Assembly: GCF_024756275.1 (NCBI RefSeq) | Contig: NZ_JANUGQ010000008.1 | Span: 186,001 to 250,000 of the forward strand | DNA length: 64,000 nt | Direction: 5' to 3' | Source of the DNA: Streptomyces pyxinae | Lineage (GTDB): Bacteria; Actinomycetota; Actinomycetes; Streptomycetales; Streptomycetaceae | Shown: positions 41,258 to 48,725 of the stretch, in pieces | Position numbering within the stretch: the first letter of the stretch is position 1 | Layout of the letters: every line of letters starts with the position of its first letter | The notes under the pieces: generated by a model | Databases searched by the model: none | Seen by the model: the letters and a program-made list of their open reading frames with translations, nothing else | What the model was told of the DNA's origin: nothing | Position numbers and translations under genes: made by a program

Positions 41258-41449
41258 ATGCGCATCGTGGTAGGGCTGCTGATCGCCTTGTTCGGCGCCT
41301 TTCTGGCGGTGGCGGGACCGGCGTTCTCGGAGCGAGTGGGCAGCGAGCGCGGGAGAACTTTCCACTCGTCCGACAAAGTGGCCTTCCGGGGTCTGGGGGC
41401 CGTCATGGCGGTGGCCGGACTGCTGTACACCTTCGGGGTGTCGGGGTGA
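41258..41449 (+). CDS. Small two-span membrane protein (orphan partner candidate)
   Basis: This 63-residue protein has a first helix IVVGLLIALFGAFLAVAGPAF (3-23), a hydrophilic loop with SERVGSERGRTFHSSDK, and a second helix near 46-60. The ATG at 41258 follows gcgggaggagag at ideal spacing, so translation is credible. I recognise no family. Its place between the RHS hairpin and a decayed RHS 3' end makes it a candidate left-over immunity gene of an older RHS tip. Confidence 0.6.
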   Translation: MRIVVGLLIALFGAFLAVAGPAFSERVGSERGRTFHSSDKVAFRGLGAVMAVAGLLYTFGVSG

Positions 41450-41523
41450 TCGGGACGCTCCCCCTCGCACAGCTGCTGTAGGGGTGGCCCTCCTCGGCGC
41501 GGCAGAGGTGTCCTTGCTCTCCA

Positions 41524-41735
41524 GGCACCCTGGCCGATCCGTCCCACCTCTGCGCCAACGGCACCAAGGGCAGCGCCATGGTCCGCACCCGTACCGACGT
41601 GGTGGGCGGCCGCAAGACCACGGCGGGGGTGGACGTGCGTGCGACCGGGAGCCGGAGGACCCTGCGACGCCGACATCGGCCGCTTCGGCTGACCGGACAT
41701 TGGCGTACGGAGAAGAACGGGGGAGGAGGTATGCG
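41524..41735 (+). pseudogene. Decayed RHS 3'-end fragment
   Basis: Segments of the intact RHS gene recur here in the same order with deletions between them. Positions 41524-41621 match 39841-39938 (shared words gccaacggcaccaagg, cgcacccgtaccgacg, gtgggcggc). Positions 41612-41634 match about 40350-40372 (gaccacggc-gggggtggac). Positions 41640-41665 match about 40376-40400. Positions 41665-41690 match about 40625-40650 (gacgccgacatcggccgctt, encoding D-A-x-I-G-R-F). Positions near 41708 match 40673 (ggagaagaac). The frame is broken. It is a remnant of a displaced RHS tip or a duplicated gene. Confidence 0.82.
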
Positions 41736-41776
41736 CGTACGTACCTGAGCCGACTGCCGAGTTCGCCTGCAAGGGA

Positions 41777-42016
41777 ATGGACGGAATCCCCTTGTGGCTC
41801 ATATGCGGAGTGGCGATTGTCGCCTTCATCGCGGTGGTGGGGATGATCCGCCGTAACAGGTGGCACAGCTTCACTCTCCATGCCTGGGGCCGTCGGTACC
41901 GACGGCCCCAGGCAGTCGGGGGTCCTCGGAGCGGTGGCGGTCGGATTGCCGGAGCAGAGGGTCCTGCCCCCGGAGCATGTCCTCCGTCCGGCGAGAGAGG
42001 CGCGGAAAGCTCGTGA
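41777..42016 (+). CDS. Small membrane ORF after the RHS remnant, possibly run-on
   Basis: The first 40 residues have one hydrophobic helix (LWLICGVAIVAFIAVVGMI) followed by RRNRW, the same plan as the 44-aa protein after the intact RHS gene. The remaining 39 residues are translated through a perfect 34-bp palindrome (41881-41914) and are low complexity, so the true stop was probably lost. The ribosome binding site is weak (caaggga directly before ATG). It may be the partner of the decayed RHS tip and may itself be decaying. Confidence 0.4.
   Translation: MDGIPLWLICGVAIVAFIAVVGMIRRNRWHSFTLHAWGRRYRRPQAVGGPRSGGGRIAGAEGPAPGACPPSGERGAESS
41881..41914. terminator. Perfect 34-bp palindrome
   Basis: The sequence tgcctggggccgtcggt and its exact complement follow each other without a gap (41881-41914, centre ggtacc). 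It resembles the other RHS-unit hairpin in strength and place, after a small membrane ORF. It is most likely a terminator, though a protein site cannot be excluded. Confidence 0.65.
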
Positions 42017-42099
42017 GCCGCGCCCGGCCGGGCCGTGGTCCTGCGCCCACCGCCCGACGCCGCTGATTCCGTGCCGTCCTCCACGCGGAAGCCACCGGC

Positions 42100-42846
42100 T
42101 CAGCGGGTCGGCAGCCGTCCGGTACGGGTCTCCCAGCGCCGACAGGCGGCCTTGAGCCGGGCCAGTGCCGCAACCCGCTCGGGATCGAGGCGCTGTTCCT
42201 CGATGAGCTGGTCCAGTTCGGCCTGTACCGCCTCCTCCCGCCCGGTGTCGGCCTCGGCATCGGCCAGCCTCTGCCGCGCCCGGGCGACTCTGGTGTCCCG
42301 GGTCGCCCGGAAGGCGGCGTCGTGCAGGACGGTGTTGGCGATCAGGGCGGCGAACGCGTAGACGGCGTTCTCCTCGTGCTCGTCACGGTCCAACGGGACA
42401 TGATGGACCTGGCCGTTGCCTTCGACCGCCGTCAGATGGTGGCTGCGGATGCCTACGTGAATCTGCACGGTCAGCCCGGTCAGCGGCAGGTGGACGTCGC
42501 CGCCGATGCTCAGCGCGTGCTCGCGCAGCACCAGGGCGCCCAGTTGGCTCACGACCTGACCGGTACCGGGACGAAGAGCCTCGTCCAGTGATCGCCGGGC
42601 CGTGTCGATCCGGCTGCGGCGCTCTCCCTCGGCCGCGCCCAGCTGCAGCTGCAGACTGACCCGTGCGGCCCACGCTCCGACCGCGCGCCGGGCGAGACGG
42701 CGCCGGGCCCGGGCGAGTTCCCGGCGTTCCGGTGCGTAGGAACGGCCGAACGCCGGTTGCCACCCACCGGGGTAGCGATTCCTCCGCCAGGCGACGGCCG
42801 AGATCACGGCGACGATCAGCCCTACCGCCCAGTGCGCCATGTTCAC
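42100..42846 (-). CDS. Hypothetical membrane-anchored protein
   Basis: This 248-residue protein has an N-terminal hydrophobic helix (HWAVGLIVAVISAVAW, 5-20) followed by a basic cluster (RRNRYPGG). The rest is a cytoplasmic domain with long charged helices at both ends (RRELARARRRLARR near 45-60; AEADTGREEAVQAELDQLIEEQRLD near 195-220). Between them lies a beta-rich centre (GGDVHLPLTGLTVQIHVGIRSHHLTAVEGNGQVHHVPL). No family is recognised. The GTG at 42846 or the ATG at 42840 could be the start, with ggagagggg upstream. It converges on the RHS cassette region. Confidence 0.7.
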   Translation of the reverse strand: MNMAHWAVGLIVAVISAVAWRRNRYPGGWQPAFGRSYAPERRELARARRRLARRAVGAWAARVSLQLQLGAAEGERRSRIDTARRSLDEALRPGTGQVVSQLGALVLREHALSIGGDVHLPLTGLTVQIHVGIRSHHLTAVEGNGQVHHVPLDRDEHEENAVYAFAALIANTVLHDAAFRATRDTRVARARQRLADAEADTGREEAVQAELDQLIEEQRLDPERVAALARLKAACRRWETRTGRLPTR

Positions 42847-43359
42847 CGGCCCGTCCCCTCTCCGCGCGACCGGTTCTCCTTATATCGGGCCACACGTCAT
42901 GATCGGACCCGGTTCGGCGGAAATAACCCGTTGGTGCGACCAGGCGGCCCGGGAGGTGGCGCTCGCGCCGGCACCCGGCCCGCCCGGCGGTGCGTGCGGG
43001 GGAAGGGGCGCTCGCTCCCCGAACAGGGGGAAATCATCGGGCGATCGGGTGCCTATGCCGCCATCGGGCATTGTCGGTCATGCCCGGAAAGACCCGCAGA
43101 TCGGCCTCTGTGTCGTACACCGGAAAGACGGCTTTGTTTCATCCTGCATCCGTCATCCCGGCGTCACCATGGGTTCACCTCTGGCAAAGAGCCCATAAAG
43201 GAAGAGGCTCTTTTCCCTCTTTGATCTTTCGCTGAGGGCGGGGCGCGGGGGAGAGTTCCGGTCCGGAACCCCACAGGGCTTCCGCACCGGAACTTCCGTC
43301 GCATCAGAGCCGATCGGCGGTCGCTTCCCTCAACCCCCCTCACCTCGAAGGACTCCCTC
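42847..43359 (+). promoter_or_regulatory. Promoter/leader region of the M4 peptidase with hairpin
   Basis: This 513-bp divergent gap contains no gene I can support. At 43186-43193 aaagagcc and at 43206-43213 ggctcttt form an 8-bp stem followed by tccctctttgatcttt. This is an intrinsic-terminator-like element about 145 bp before the peptidase start. It could attenuate the peptidase mRNA or end a short upstream transcript. The stretch 43085-43200 is less GC-rich and is a likely promoter zone. Confidence 0.5.
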
Positions 43360-45168
43360 ATGCGTGGAGCACCCATACGCAGAGTCGCGGTCGCTGTTGT
43401 CATGGCGACGACATCAGCGGTGGTCGCCGGCACCCTCGGTACAGCAGCGGCCTCTCCCCACGCCGCGTCGCCGTCCCCCGGCGGCTCCGCTTCCCAGAAG
43501 GCCCCCGCGAACGTCGTCGCCGCCGCCGATGCCGCCGCCCACGCCCACCCGGGCGCGACCGGGGTCGGCGCGGACGACACCCTGACCGCCACCGAGGCGC
43601 TGGTGGACCCGGACGGCAAGGCCCATGTCCGTTTCGCACGGGCCCACGACGGCCTGCCCGTCCTCGGTGCCGACCTCATCGTGCACCTGGACGCCGCCCA
43701 CCGGTACCTGAGCGTCACCCGGGCGACGGCCCATCAGGTCGATGTCCCCACCACGACCCCGAAGAAGTCCGCCGCCGACGCGCAGGCCACCGCCGCCGCG
43801 GCCGGCCAGGGCACGGCGGGCAAGCCGACCCTGGTGGTGAGCGCCCTCGCCGGCCAGGCGCCGGTGCTGGCGTACCAGGTGCGGGTGGCCGACAGCAGGA
43901 CGACGGAGGACGGCGGAGCCCGTACCGTGGTCGTCGACGCGACCACCGGCAAGGTGCTGAGCAACGCACCGGTCAAGGACTCCTTCCTCTCCCCGGGCGT
44001 CCTCGCCAAGCTGCGCGGCGCGGCCAAGGCGCCGGCCGCTCCGTCGGGTTCGGCCCTCGCCTCCGGCCGGACCGCCCAGGCGCCCCGGCTGAAGGCGGCG
44101 AAGGCGGCGGCGGCCGGCACCACCGCGACCGGCTACTCGCTGTACGACGGCACGGTCTCCCTCAACGCCTCGCCCTACACCTACAACGGGACGCAGTACT
44201 ACATCCTGCGCGACGCCTCGCGCGGCAACACCGAGGTCCGCGACGCCTACGACCAGGAGATCAACTCCTTCGACAAGGGCTACCTCGCCGCCAGCACCAG
44301 CACCTCGTTCGGCAACGGCGCCACCAGTGACCGCAACTCGGCCGCCGTGGACGCCATGTACGGCATCACCAGCACCTTCGACTTCTACAAGAGCACCTTC
44401 GGCCGCAACGGCATCCGCAACGACGGCACCGGCGCCCACGGGATGGTCCACTACGGCAACAAGGTCGGCAACGCCTACTGGGACCCGGACTGCGGCTGCA
44501 TGCTCTACGGCGACGGCGACGGCAGCACCTTCAAGAAGCCGCTGGTCGTGCTGGACGTCACCGGCCACGAGCTGACCCACGGCGTGGTCGACGCCACCGC
44601 CAACCTCCAGCCCACCCGGGTCGACAGCCGGGGCAACCAGTACGGCGAGCCCGGCTCCCTCAACGAGTCGCTGGCCGACATCTTCGGCAGCGGGGTCGAG
44701 TTCGCGACCAACAACGCCAAGAACCCGCCCAACTACCTGATGGGCGAGAAGCTCGGGCTGTCCCAGGGCTTCCTGCGCCGGCTGGACCAGCCCTCGCTCG
44801 ACAAGCTGGAAGGCACCGTCGACTACTGGTCGCGAGCCGCGTACGACACCGAGGTGCACGCCGGCTCCGGCGTCTCCTCCCACGCCTTCTACCTGCTCGC
44901 CGAGGGCAGCGGCCGGAAGACCATCGGGGGCGTCGCCTACAACTCCGCCACCTACGACGGCTCCACCGTGGCCGGCATCGGGCGGAGCAAGGCGCTGGCG
45001 ATCTACTACCGCGCCCTGACCCGGTACATGGTCTCCACCACCGACTTCCACGGCGCCCGCACCGCCACCCTCAACGCCGCCAAGGACCTGTACGGCGCGA
45101 GCAGCGCGGAGTACCAGGCCGTCAACAAGTCCTGGGCCGCGGTCAACGTCACCGCCTCCAACGGCTGA
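43360..45168 (+). CDS. Secreted M4-family (thermolysin-like) metallopeptidase
   Basis: This 602-residue zinc endopeptidase has a signal peptide at residues 1-32 (RRVAVAVVMATTSAVVAG, AAASPHA). An FTP/PepSY propeptide covers about 70-200 (DDTLTATEALVDPDGKAHVRF, GLPVLGADLIVHLD). The catalytic domain begins near 250. The zinc motif is His403-Glu-Leu-Thr-His407 and the third ligand is Glu436 in LNESLADIFG. The general acid His500 is in EVHAGSGVSSHAFYLL. The distance from His407 to Glu436 is about nine residues longer than in thermolysin (insert near RVDSRGNQYGEP). The enzyme is probably autoactivated outside the cell. The ATG at 43360 follows cgaagga. Confidence 0.94.
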   Translation: MRGAPIRRVAVAVVMATTSAVVAGTLGTAAASPHAASPSPGGSASQKAPANVVAAADAAAHAHPGATGVGADDTLTATEALVDPDGKAHVRFARAHDGLPVLGADLIVHLDAAHRYLSVTRATAHQVDVPTTTPKKSAADAQATAAAAGQGTAGKPTLVVSALAGQAPVLAYQVRVADSRTTEDGGARTVVVDATTGKVLSNAPVKDSFLSPGVLAKLRGAAKAPAAPSGSALASGRTAQAPRLKAAKAAAAGTTATGYSLYDGTVSLNASPYTYNGTQYYILRDASRGNTEVRDAYDQEINSFDKGYLAASTSTSFGNGATSDRNSAAVDAMYGITSTFDFYKSTFGRNGIRNDGTGAHGMVHYGNKVGNAYWDPDCGCMLYGDGDGSTFKKPLVVLDVTGHELTHGVVDATANLQPTRVDSRGNQYGEPGSLNESLADIFGSGVEFATNNAKNPPNYLMGEKLGLSQGFLRRLDQPSLDKLEGTVDYWSRAAYDTEVHAGSGVSSHAFYLLAEGSGRKTIGGVAYNSATYDGSTVAGIGRSKALAIYYRALTRYMVSTTDFHGARTATLNAAKDLYGASSAEYQAVNKSWAAVNVTASNG

Positions 45169-45225
45169 CGGCCAGTGGCCCGCGGTGACGGCTGACGTAC
45201 GCCCGCCCCGCACCCGATGAACAGT

Positions 45226-45256
45226 TCCGCCCCGCCGGTCCGACCGGCGGGGCGGA
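45226..45256. terminator. Perfect 15-bp hairpin between converging genes
   Basis: tccgccccgccggtc (45226-45240) and gaccggcggggcgga (45242-45256) are exact complements. It lies between the M4 peptidase and the converging site-2-protease-like gene and probably ends both transcripts. Confidence 0.8.
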
Positions 45257-45284
45257 GCCATGCCCGGGTCCCCGACAGCCGCCG

Positions 45285-45839
45285 CTATTCACCCGCCCGC
45301 CTCCGCAGCGCCCCGAACAAGGCGCGCCCGTCACCGAAGCAGGGCGCCAGGAACACCAGATGGGCCAGGTACCACCAGGCCAGCGCCCGGTCCAGGTCCG
45401 GCAGCCAGAGGAGCAGTCCGGCGAGGACGCAGGCCAGCGGACCGGCGGCGGCCACCCCGGCGGCCTCGCGGCCGGTCATGGTCCCCTCGGGGATCACCGA
45501 CGTGCGCCAGGCGGTGCGCTCGATCGCGACGCGGGTCACCGTCCGCACCCGCCGCAGCGCGAGCACATGGGCCGACTCATGGAGGGTGAACGAGCCCACC
45601 AGGCCGAGCACCGCCGGTTCGCAGACCCACCACGCCAGCAGCGCGGGCCCCGCGTCGCCCGACCACAACCACCAACCTACTCCAGCAAGTTGAAAGAGAC
45701 CCACCACCGCCAGCAGCGGCCAGACCTGGGCGGCCACGGCCAGGACGACGGTACGGAGCCGGAGTCGCCGGTCGTCGCCGTGCCGGCGCGGGACCCCGGA
45801 GGGCTCAGTGCCCGGACATCTCCCTGATGAGGTGCTCAC
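45285..45839 (-). CDS. Membrane protein with HExxH, site-2-protease-like (M50-like)
   Basis: This 184-residue protein has four or five hydrophobic segments (about 30-55, 66-86, 124-146 and 150-166). The zinc motif His87-Glu88-Ser-Ala-His91 lies at the end of a helix (GSFTLHESAHVLAL). AAAGPLACV (about 130-138) resembles the second S2P motif, and CFGDGRALF with Asp170-Gly171 the third (DG) motif. Together these fit a small site-2-type intramembrane metalloprotease, like YydH. It is the last gene of the minus-strand peptide/ABC cluster and its annotated start overlaps the upstream gene by 35 bp. The likely substrate, by context, is the 88-aa single-span protein encoded at 48429-48695. Confidence 0.75.
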   Translation of the reverse strand: MSTSSGRCPGTEPSGVPRRHGDDRRLRLRTVVLAVAAQVWPLLAVVGLFQLAGVGWWLWSGDAGPALLAWWVCEPAVLGLVGSFTLHESAHVLALRRVRTVTRVAIERTAWRTSVIPEGTMTGREAAGVAAAGPLACVLAGLLLWLPDLDRALAWWYLAHLVFLAPCFGDGRALFGALRRRAGE

Positions 45840-46128
45840 GGCGCTGCTTCAACCCCCGATAGGTGAACTGGACCATCGTCAGCACGACGACCAGGACCAG
45901 GAACAGCACGATCAGCGCCGTCGGGTTCTCCACCCCCATGGACACCCCGGTCGCCCCGCCCGCCTTCTCCCGGCTCTCGAAGAACAGCGAGCCGAACAGC
46001 GCCTCCCGGTGGACGGTCCCGTCACCGTCCGTGGAGAACATGAGATACAGCAGCGTCGCCACCACGGTCGCCAGGGTCAGCAGGGCGGCCCCGGCGACGG
46101 ACTTCACGACCGACTGTGCCTTCGACAT
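45805..46128 (-). CDS. Small two-span membrane protein of the peptide/ABC cluster
   Basis: This 107-residue protein has hydrophobic helices at about 11-31 (VAGAALLTLATVVATLLYLMF) and 69-90 (TALIVLFLVLVVVLTMV). A short extracytoplasmic part lies between them, and the C-terminus is basic (YRGLKQRREHLIREM). The ATG at 46128 follows cgaggagaagga. An in-frame ATG at 46146 is also possible. Its start lies inside the annotated 3' end of the permease gene, which is odd. It may be a transporter accessory or a self-protection protein, and no family is recognised. Confidence 0.72.
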   Translation of the reverse strand: MSKAQSVVKSVAGAALLTLATVVATLLYLMFSTDGDGTVHREALFGSLFFESREKAGGATGVSMGVENPTALIVLFLVLVVVLTMVQFTYRGLKQRREHLIREMSGH

Positions 46129-47548
46129 TCCTTCTCCTCGACTCATTGGTCCGGATTCCCTGCACCGCGTGGACGACGAAGAGCCCGGTCGCCACCGCGA
46201 GGCTCCCGGTCATGGCCCAGGGCGGCAGGCTGAGCATCCCCAGCCCGATGGCGATCAGGGCGAGCACCACACCCACCACCGAGAGCCCGAGGAAGACGGA
46301 GAACGGATTGTCCTTCTCGGCCGGGAACACGATGCTGATACAGGTGGTCATGACCGCCCCGCCGGCGCACCCCAGGACGGCCGGACCGCTCTGCGCGAAC
46401 AGCTCCGGGTCCAGGGTGAACACCACCCCGAGCCCGGGCACGGCGAAGACGGCGAGCAGCACCAACTGCGCCCTGACCAGCCGCCCGTACACCCGCCAGG
46501 CGGAGACCCGGGCGCCGGGCAGCAGCCGCAGCGGCTGGGTGGCGGTGAACTGGTAGAGCCCGCCCAGGGACAGCACGGCGAAGCTCCACATCGGGTTGGC
46601 CGCGGGCTTCAGCAGCAGATAGACGAAGAGCGCGACCGCCATCGCCGCCCCCGCCGCCGTCTGCGAACTCCGCAGCAGACACCAGTCGTACGGGCCGAGG
46701 GCCCGGCCCGTCCACCCGGCCGGCCGCAGGCTCAGATAGCGGGACTGGCGTACGTGCTGGTTCGGGGAGAGCGCGAGCGTCAGCGCCAGCAGCGCCGCGA
46801 CCAGCAGCAGCGCCCCGGCCAGGACCGGCAGGGCCCCGTACCGCTGCCACGCCCAGGAGACGGAGGTGACCCAGAGCCGCTGGCTCCGCTTGTCCAGGTA
46901 GGCCCGGCTCAGCTCCTGGATCATCGTCGTCATCCGGGTGGAGTAGACGGCCAGCAGGGCGAAGAGCGCCAGCACGGAGAGGACGTTCGACATCCGCCGG
47001 AGCCCCAGCAGCCCCCAGACCCGGGCCAGCAGCTGGTAGAGCACGCTGAGCGCGAGATGGGTCAGGGCGACCGGCAGCACCACGGACGCGGTGAGGTACG
47101 GGACGGCGGACGGCCCGAGCAGCAGCAGCGCGCTGACCGCGAGGGCGACCAGGCCCATGCCCGCCACCACCCCGGTCATCGCGCCCTCGTACAGGAGGAA
47201 CGCCGCCGAGCGTTCCCGGTTGGTGACCGGCAGCTGGTAGCTCAGCCGGAGCATCCCCTCCGCGTTGATGAAGAGCACCTTCACCAGCAGGAAGGCGATC
47301 TGCACCCAGAGGACGAGGGAAACCGTGGAGGTGTCGAACAGCAGCCGCCACACCGCCATGTCCCCGGCGAGCGGTTTGAGGAAGAGATAGGCGGCGGCGC
47401 ACATCGCCGCCAGCAGCAGTGCCGCCGCGACCACGGTGAACACCCGTACCGGGGCGGAGCGCAGCACCCCCGCCCGCAGCACCCGGCGCCGGAAGAAGAC
47501 CAGCAGCATGCCGGCGAGGGTGGCGGAGTGCCGCAGCCGCATGCTCAT
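46022..47548 (-). CDS. ABC transporter permease of the peptide cluster
   Basis: This 508-residue integral membrane protein has about ten to twelve hydrophobic helices, starting with VFTVVAAALLLAAMCAAAYLF and ending with WAMTGSLAVATGLFVVHAV near residue 465. The ATG at 47548 overlaps the ATPase stop (ATGA), so the two form one exporter. The last 40 or so residues (from RTNESRRRNVEG) are basic and low complexity and are translated through the start of the next gene, a 107-bp overlap. In another frame a TGA sits exactly at that gene's ATG at 46146. A small frameshift near the 3' end is therefore possible. Confidence 0.85.
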   Translation of the reverse strand: MSMRLRHSATLAGMLLVFFRRRVLRAGVLRSAPVRVFTVVAAALLLAAMCAAAYLFLKPLAGDMAVWRLLFDTSTVSLVLWVQIAFLLVKVLFINAEGMLRLSYQLPVTNRERSAAFLLYEGAMTGVVAGMGLVALAVSALLLLGPSAVPYLTASVVLPVALTHLALSVLYQLLARVWGLLGLRRMSNVLSVLALFALLAVYSTRMTTMIQELSRAYLDKRSQRLWVTSVSWAWQRYGALPVLAGALLLVAALLALTLALSPNQHVRQSRYLSLRPAGWTGRALGPYDWCLLRSSQTAAGAAMAVALFVYLLLKPAANPMWSFAVLSLGGLYQFTATQPLRLLPGARVSAWRVYGRLVRAQLVLLAVFAVPGLGVVFTLDPELFAQSGPAVLGCAGGAVMTTCISIVFPAEKDNPFSVFLGLSVVGVVLALIAIGLGMLSLPPWAMTGSLAVATGLFVVHAVQGIRTNESRRRNVEGTVGREVRRRGRPADPGDRGGDAAVSHVLHGR

Positions 47549-48261
47549 CGTTCGTCCGATCCGAGGTGGTCGAAGACCATGGTGGTCACCGAGCCGTGCG
47601 CGGCCACCAGCTCCTGGGTGGGCCGGTCGCACACCACCTGGCCGAGGTCGAGGAAGACGATGCGGTCGGCCAGCCGCTCCAGGACGGCGAAGTCATGGGT
47701 GCACAGCACGATGGACCGGCCCTCGTCCCGGACCCGCCGGAATTCCCGCTCGCTGAGGTGGAGTGCTTCGAGGTCGATTCCGTTGAGCGTCTCGTCGATC
47801 ACGGTCAGCGGCCGGCGCAGCACGAGGGAGGAGACCAGCTGGGTCTTCTTCCGCATGCCGTGCGAGAAATCCTCGATGAGATGGTCGTAACGGCCCTCCA
47901 TCGAGAATCTGCGGAAGAGTTCCTCCGCCTCGGCGTGGTCCGCCGCCACGCCGAACAGGCGGCCCATCAGTGTGAGATATTCCCGGGCGGTCAGAAACTC
48001 CGGCAGATAGTCGTTGCTGGAAAGGTACATGCCCAGGGTTTTCGCCTCGGGCGAGTCGTGCGGATGGCCGCCGATACGGAGCGAGCCCGACTGGAGGCGT
48101 ACCAGGTCGAAGATGTTCTTGATGAGAGTGGACTTCCCGGAACCGTTGGGGCCGACCAGACCGGTGATCGTGCCCTCCTCGACGGAGAAGGACACGTCCG
48201 CGAGCACGTTGACGATTCCGTCGTAGGAGTAGCTGACGTTCTGCACGTCCAGAAGGGTCAT
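47545..48261 (-). CDS. ABC transporter ATP-binding protein of the peptide cluster
   Basis: This 238-residue ATPase has Walker A GPNGSGKSTLIKNIF (36-50), a signature region in the variant form DFSHGMRKKTQLVSSL (usual LSGGQ replaced by FSHGM), and Walker B LTVIDETLNGID. The switch His is in IVLCTHDF. The variant signature and the form of Walker B resemble exporter or immunity ATPases such as YydI and BcrA-like proteins. The ATG at 48261 follows ggattcccaccgcc, with no strong ribosome binding site. It is coupled to the permease by a 4-bp overlap. Confidence 0.9.
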   Translation of the reverse strand: MTLLDVQNVSYSYDGIVNVLADVSFSVEEGTITGLVGPNGSGKSTLIKNIFDLVRLQSGSLRIGGHPHDSPEAKTLGMYLSSNDYLPEFLTAREYLTLMGRLFGVAADHAEAEELFRRFSMEGRYDHLIEDFSHGMRKKTQLVSSLVLRRPLTVIDETLNGIDLEALHLSEREFRRVRDEGRSIVLCTHDFAVLERLADRIVFLDLGQVVCDRPTQELVAAHGSVTTMVFDHLGSDER

Positions 48262-48287
48262 GGCGGTGGGAATCCTTCACTGGATCC

Positions 48288-48323
48288 GCCGGCCGCGACC
48301 GGAGCGGTCCGGAAGCGGCCGGC
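48288..48323 (-). terminator. Hairpin between the 88-aa gene and the ABC genes
   Basis: gccggccg (48288-48295) and cggccggc (48316-48323) can pair within the 167-bp gap. Such an element between a peptide gene and its transporter would lower downstream transcription and favour the peptide. It has no T-run, so attenuation is only suggested. Confidence 0.4.
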
Positions 48324-48428
48324 GCGAGCGGAGCGGCGGTGCCCGGGCGGCCGGAGCCGCATGGAGAGGCCGGGCCGACCGGGCACCGCGCTGAACGGGA
48401 AGCCGGCCGGCCTACCCGGTGACGGCTA

Positions 48429-48695
48429 CTACTTGCACTCGAAGTAGACCTTCAGGCCGAAGTCCTTGTACTGCCAGTTTCCGGTGAACGTCTTGTGCTG
48501 CTTGACCACGCACCAGATGGCCATTCCGGCGAGCAGGGTGGCGCCCAGCGCGAGGATGACCGCGATGAACACCAGAAACCAGGCGTCGTAGCGGACGAGC
48601 CCCCGGTCGATTCGCGTCCTGACCGAATCGATGCTGCGCGAGGCGATCCGCTGCGTGTGCGCGGCGGATTCCGGCACCAGGGTGGATATGGACAT
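48429..48695 (-). CDS. 88-aa single-span membrane peptide, candidate secreted-peptide precursor
   Basis: A basic hydrophilic N-terminus (residues 1-37, with RIASRSIDSVRTRIDRGLVR) predicts a cytoplasmic start. One helix spans about 38-64 (WFLVFIAVILALGATLLAGMA). A 24-residue C-terminal tail from Lys65 (KQHKTFTGNWQYKDF and GLKVYFECK) would lie outside and is rich in aromatic residues. The ATG at 48695 has a strong gagaggaagg site. It is followed by an exporter pair and an HExxH intramembrane protease, and preceded by a LuxR-type regulator. I infer that it is a precursor whose tail is released, or a membrane-bound bacteriocin or signal. No known family is recognised. Confidence 0.7.
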   Translation of the reverse strand: MSISTLVPESAAHTQRIASRSIDSVRTRIDRGLVRYDAWFLVFIAVILALGATLLAGMAIWCVVKQHKTFTGNWQYKDFGLKVYFECK

Positions 48696-48725
48696 GCTTT
48701 CCTTCCTCTCTGTGAGGTGGGTCGA

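Noticed and set aside
48429..48695. Considered as a lanthipeptide or lasso peptide precursor
   Set aside because: No LanB/LanC/LanM, lasso cyclase or radical SAM gene is in the cluster, and the 24-residue tail has a single Cys and few Ser/Thr.
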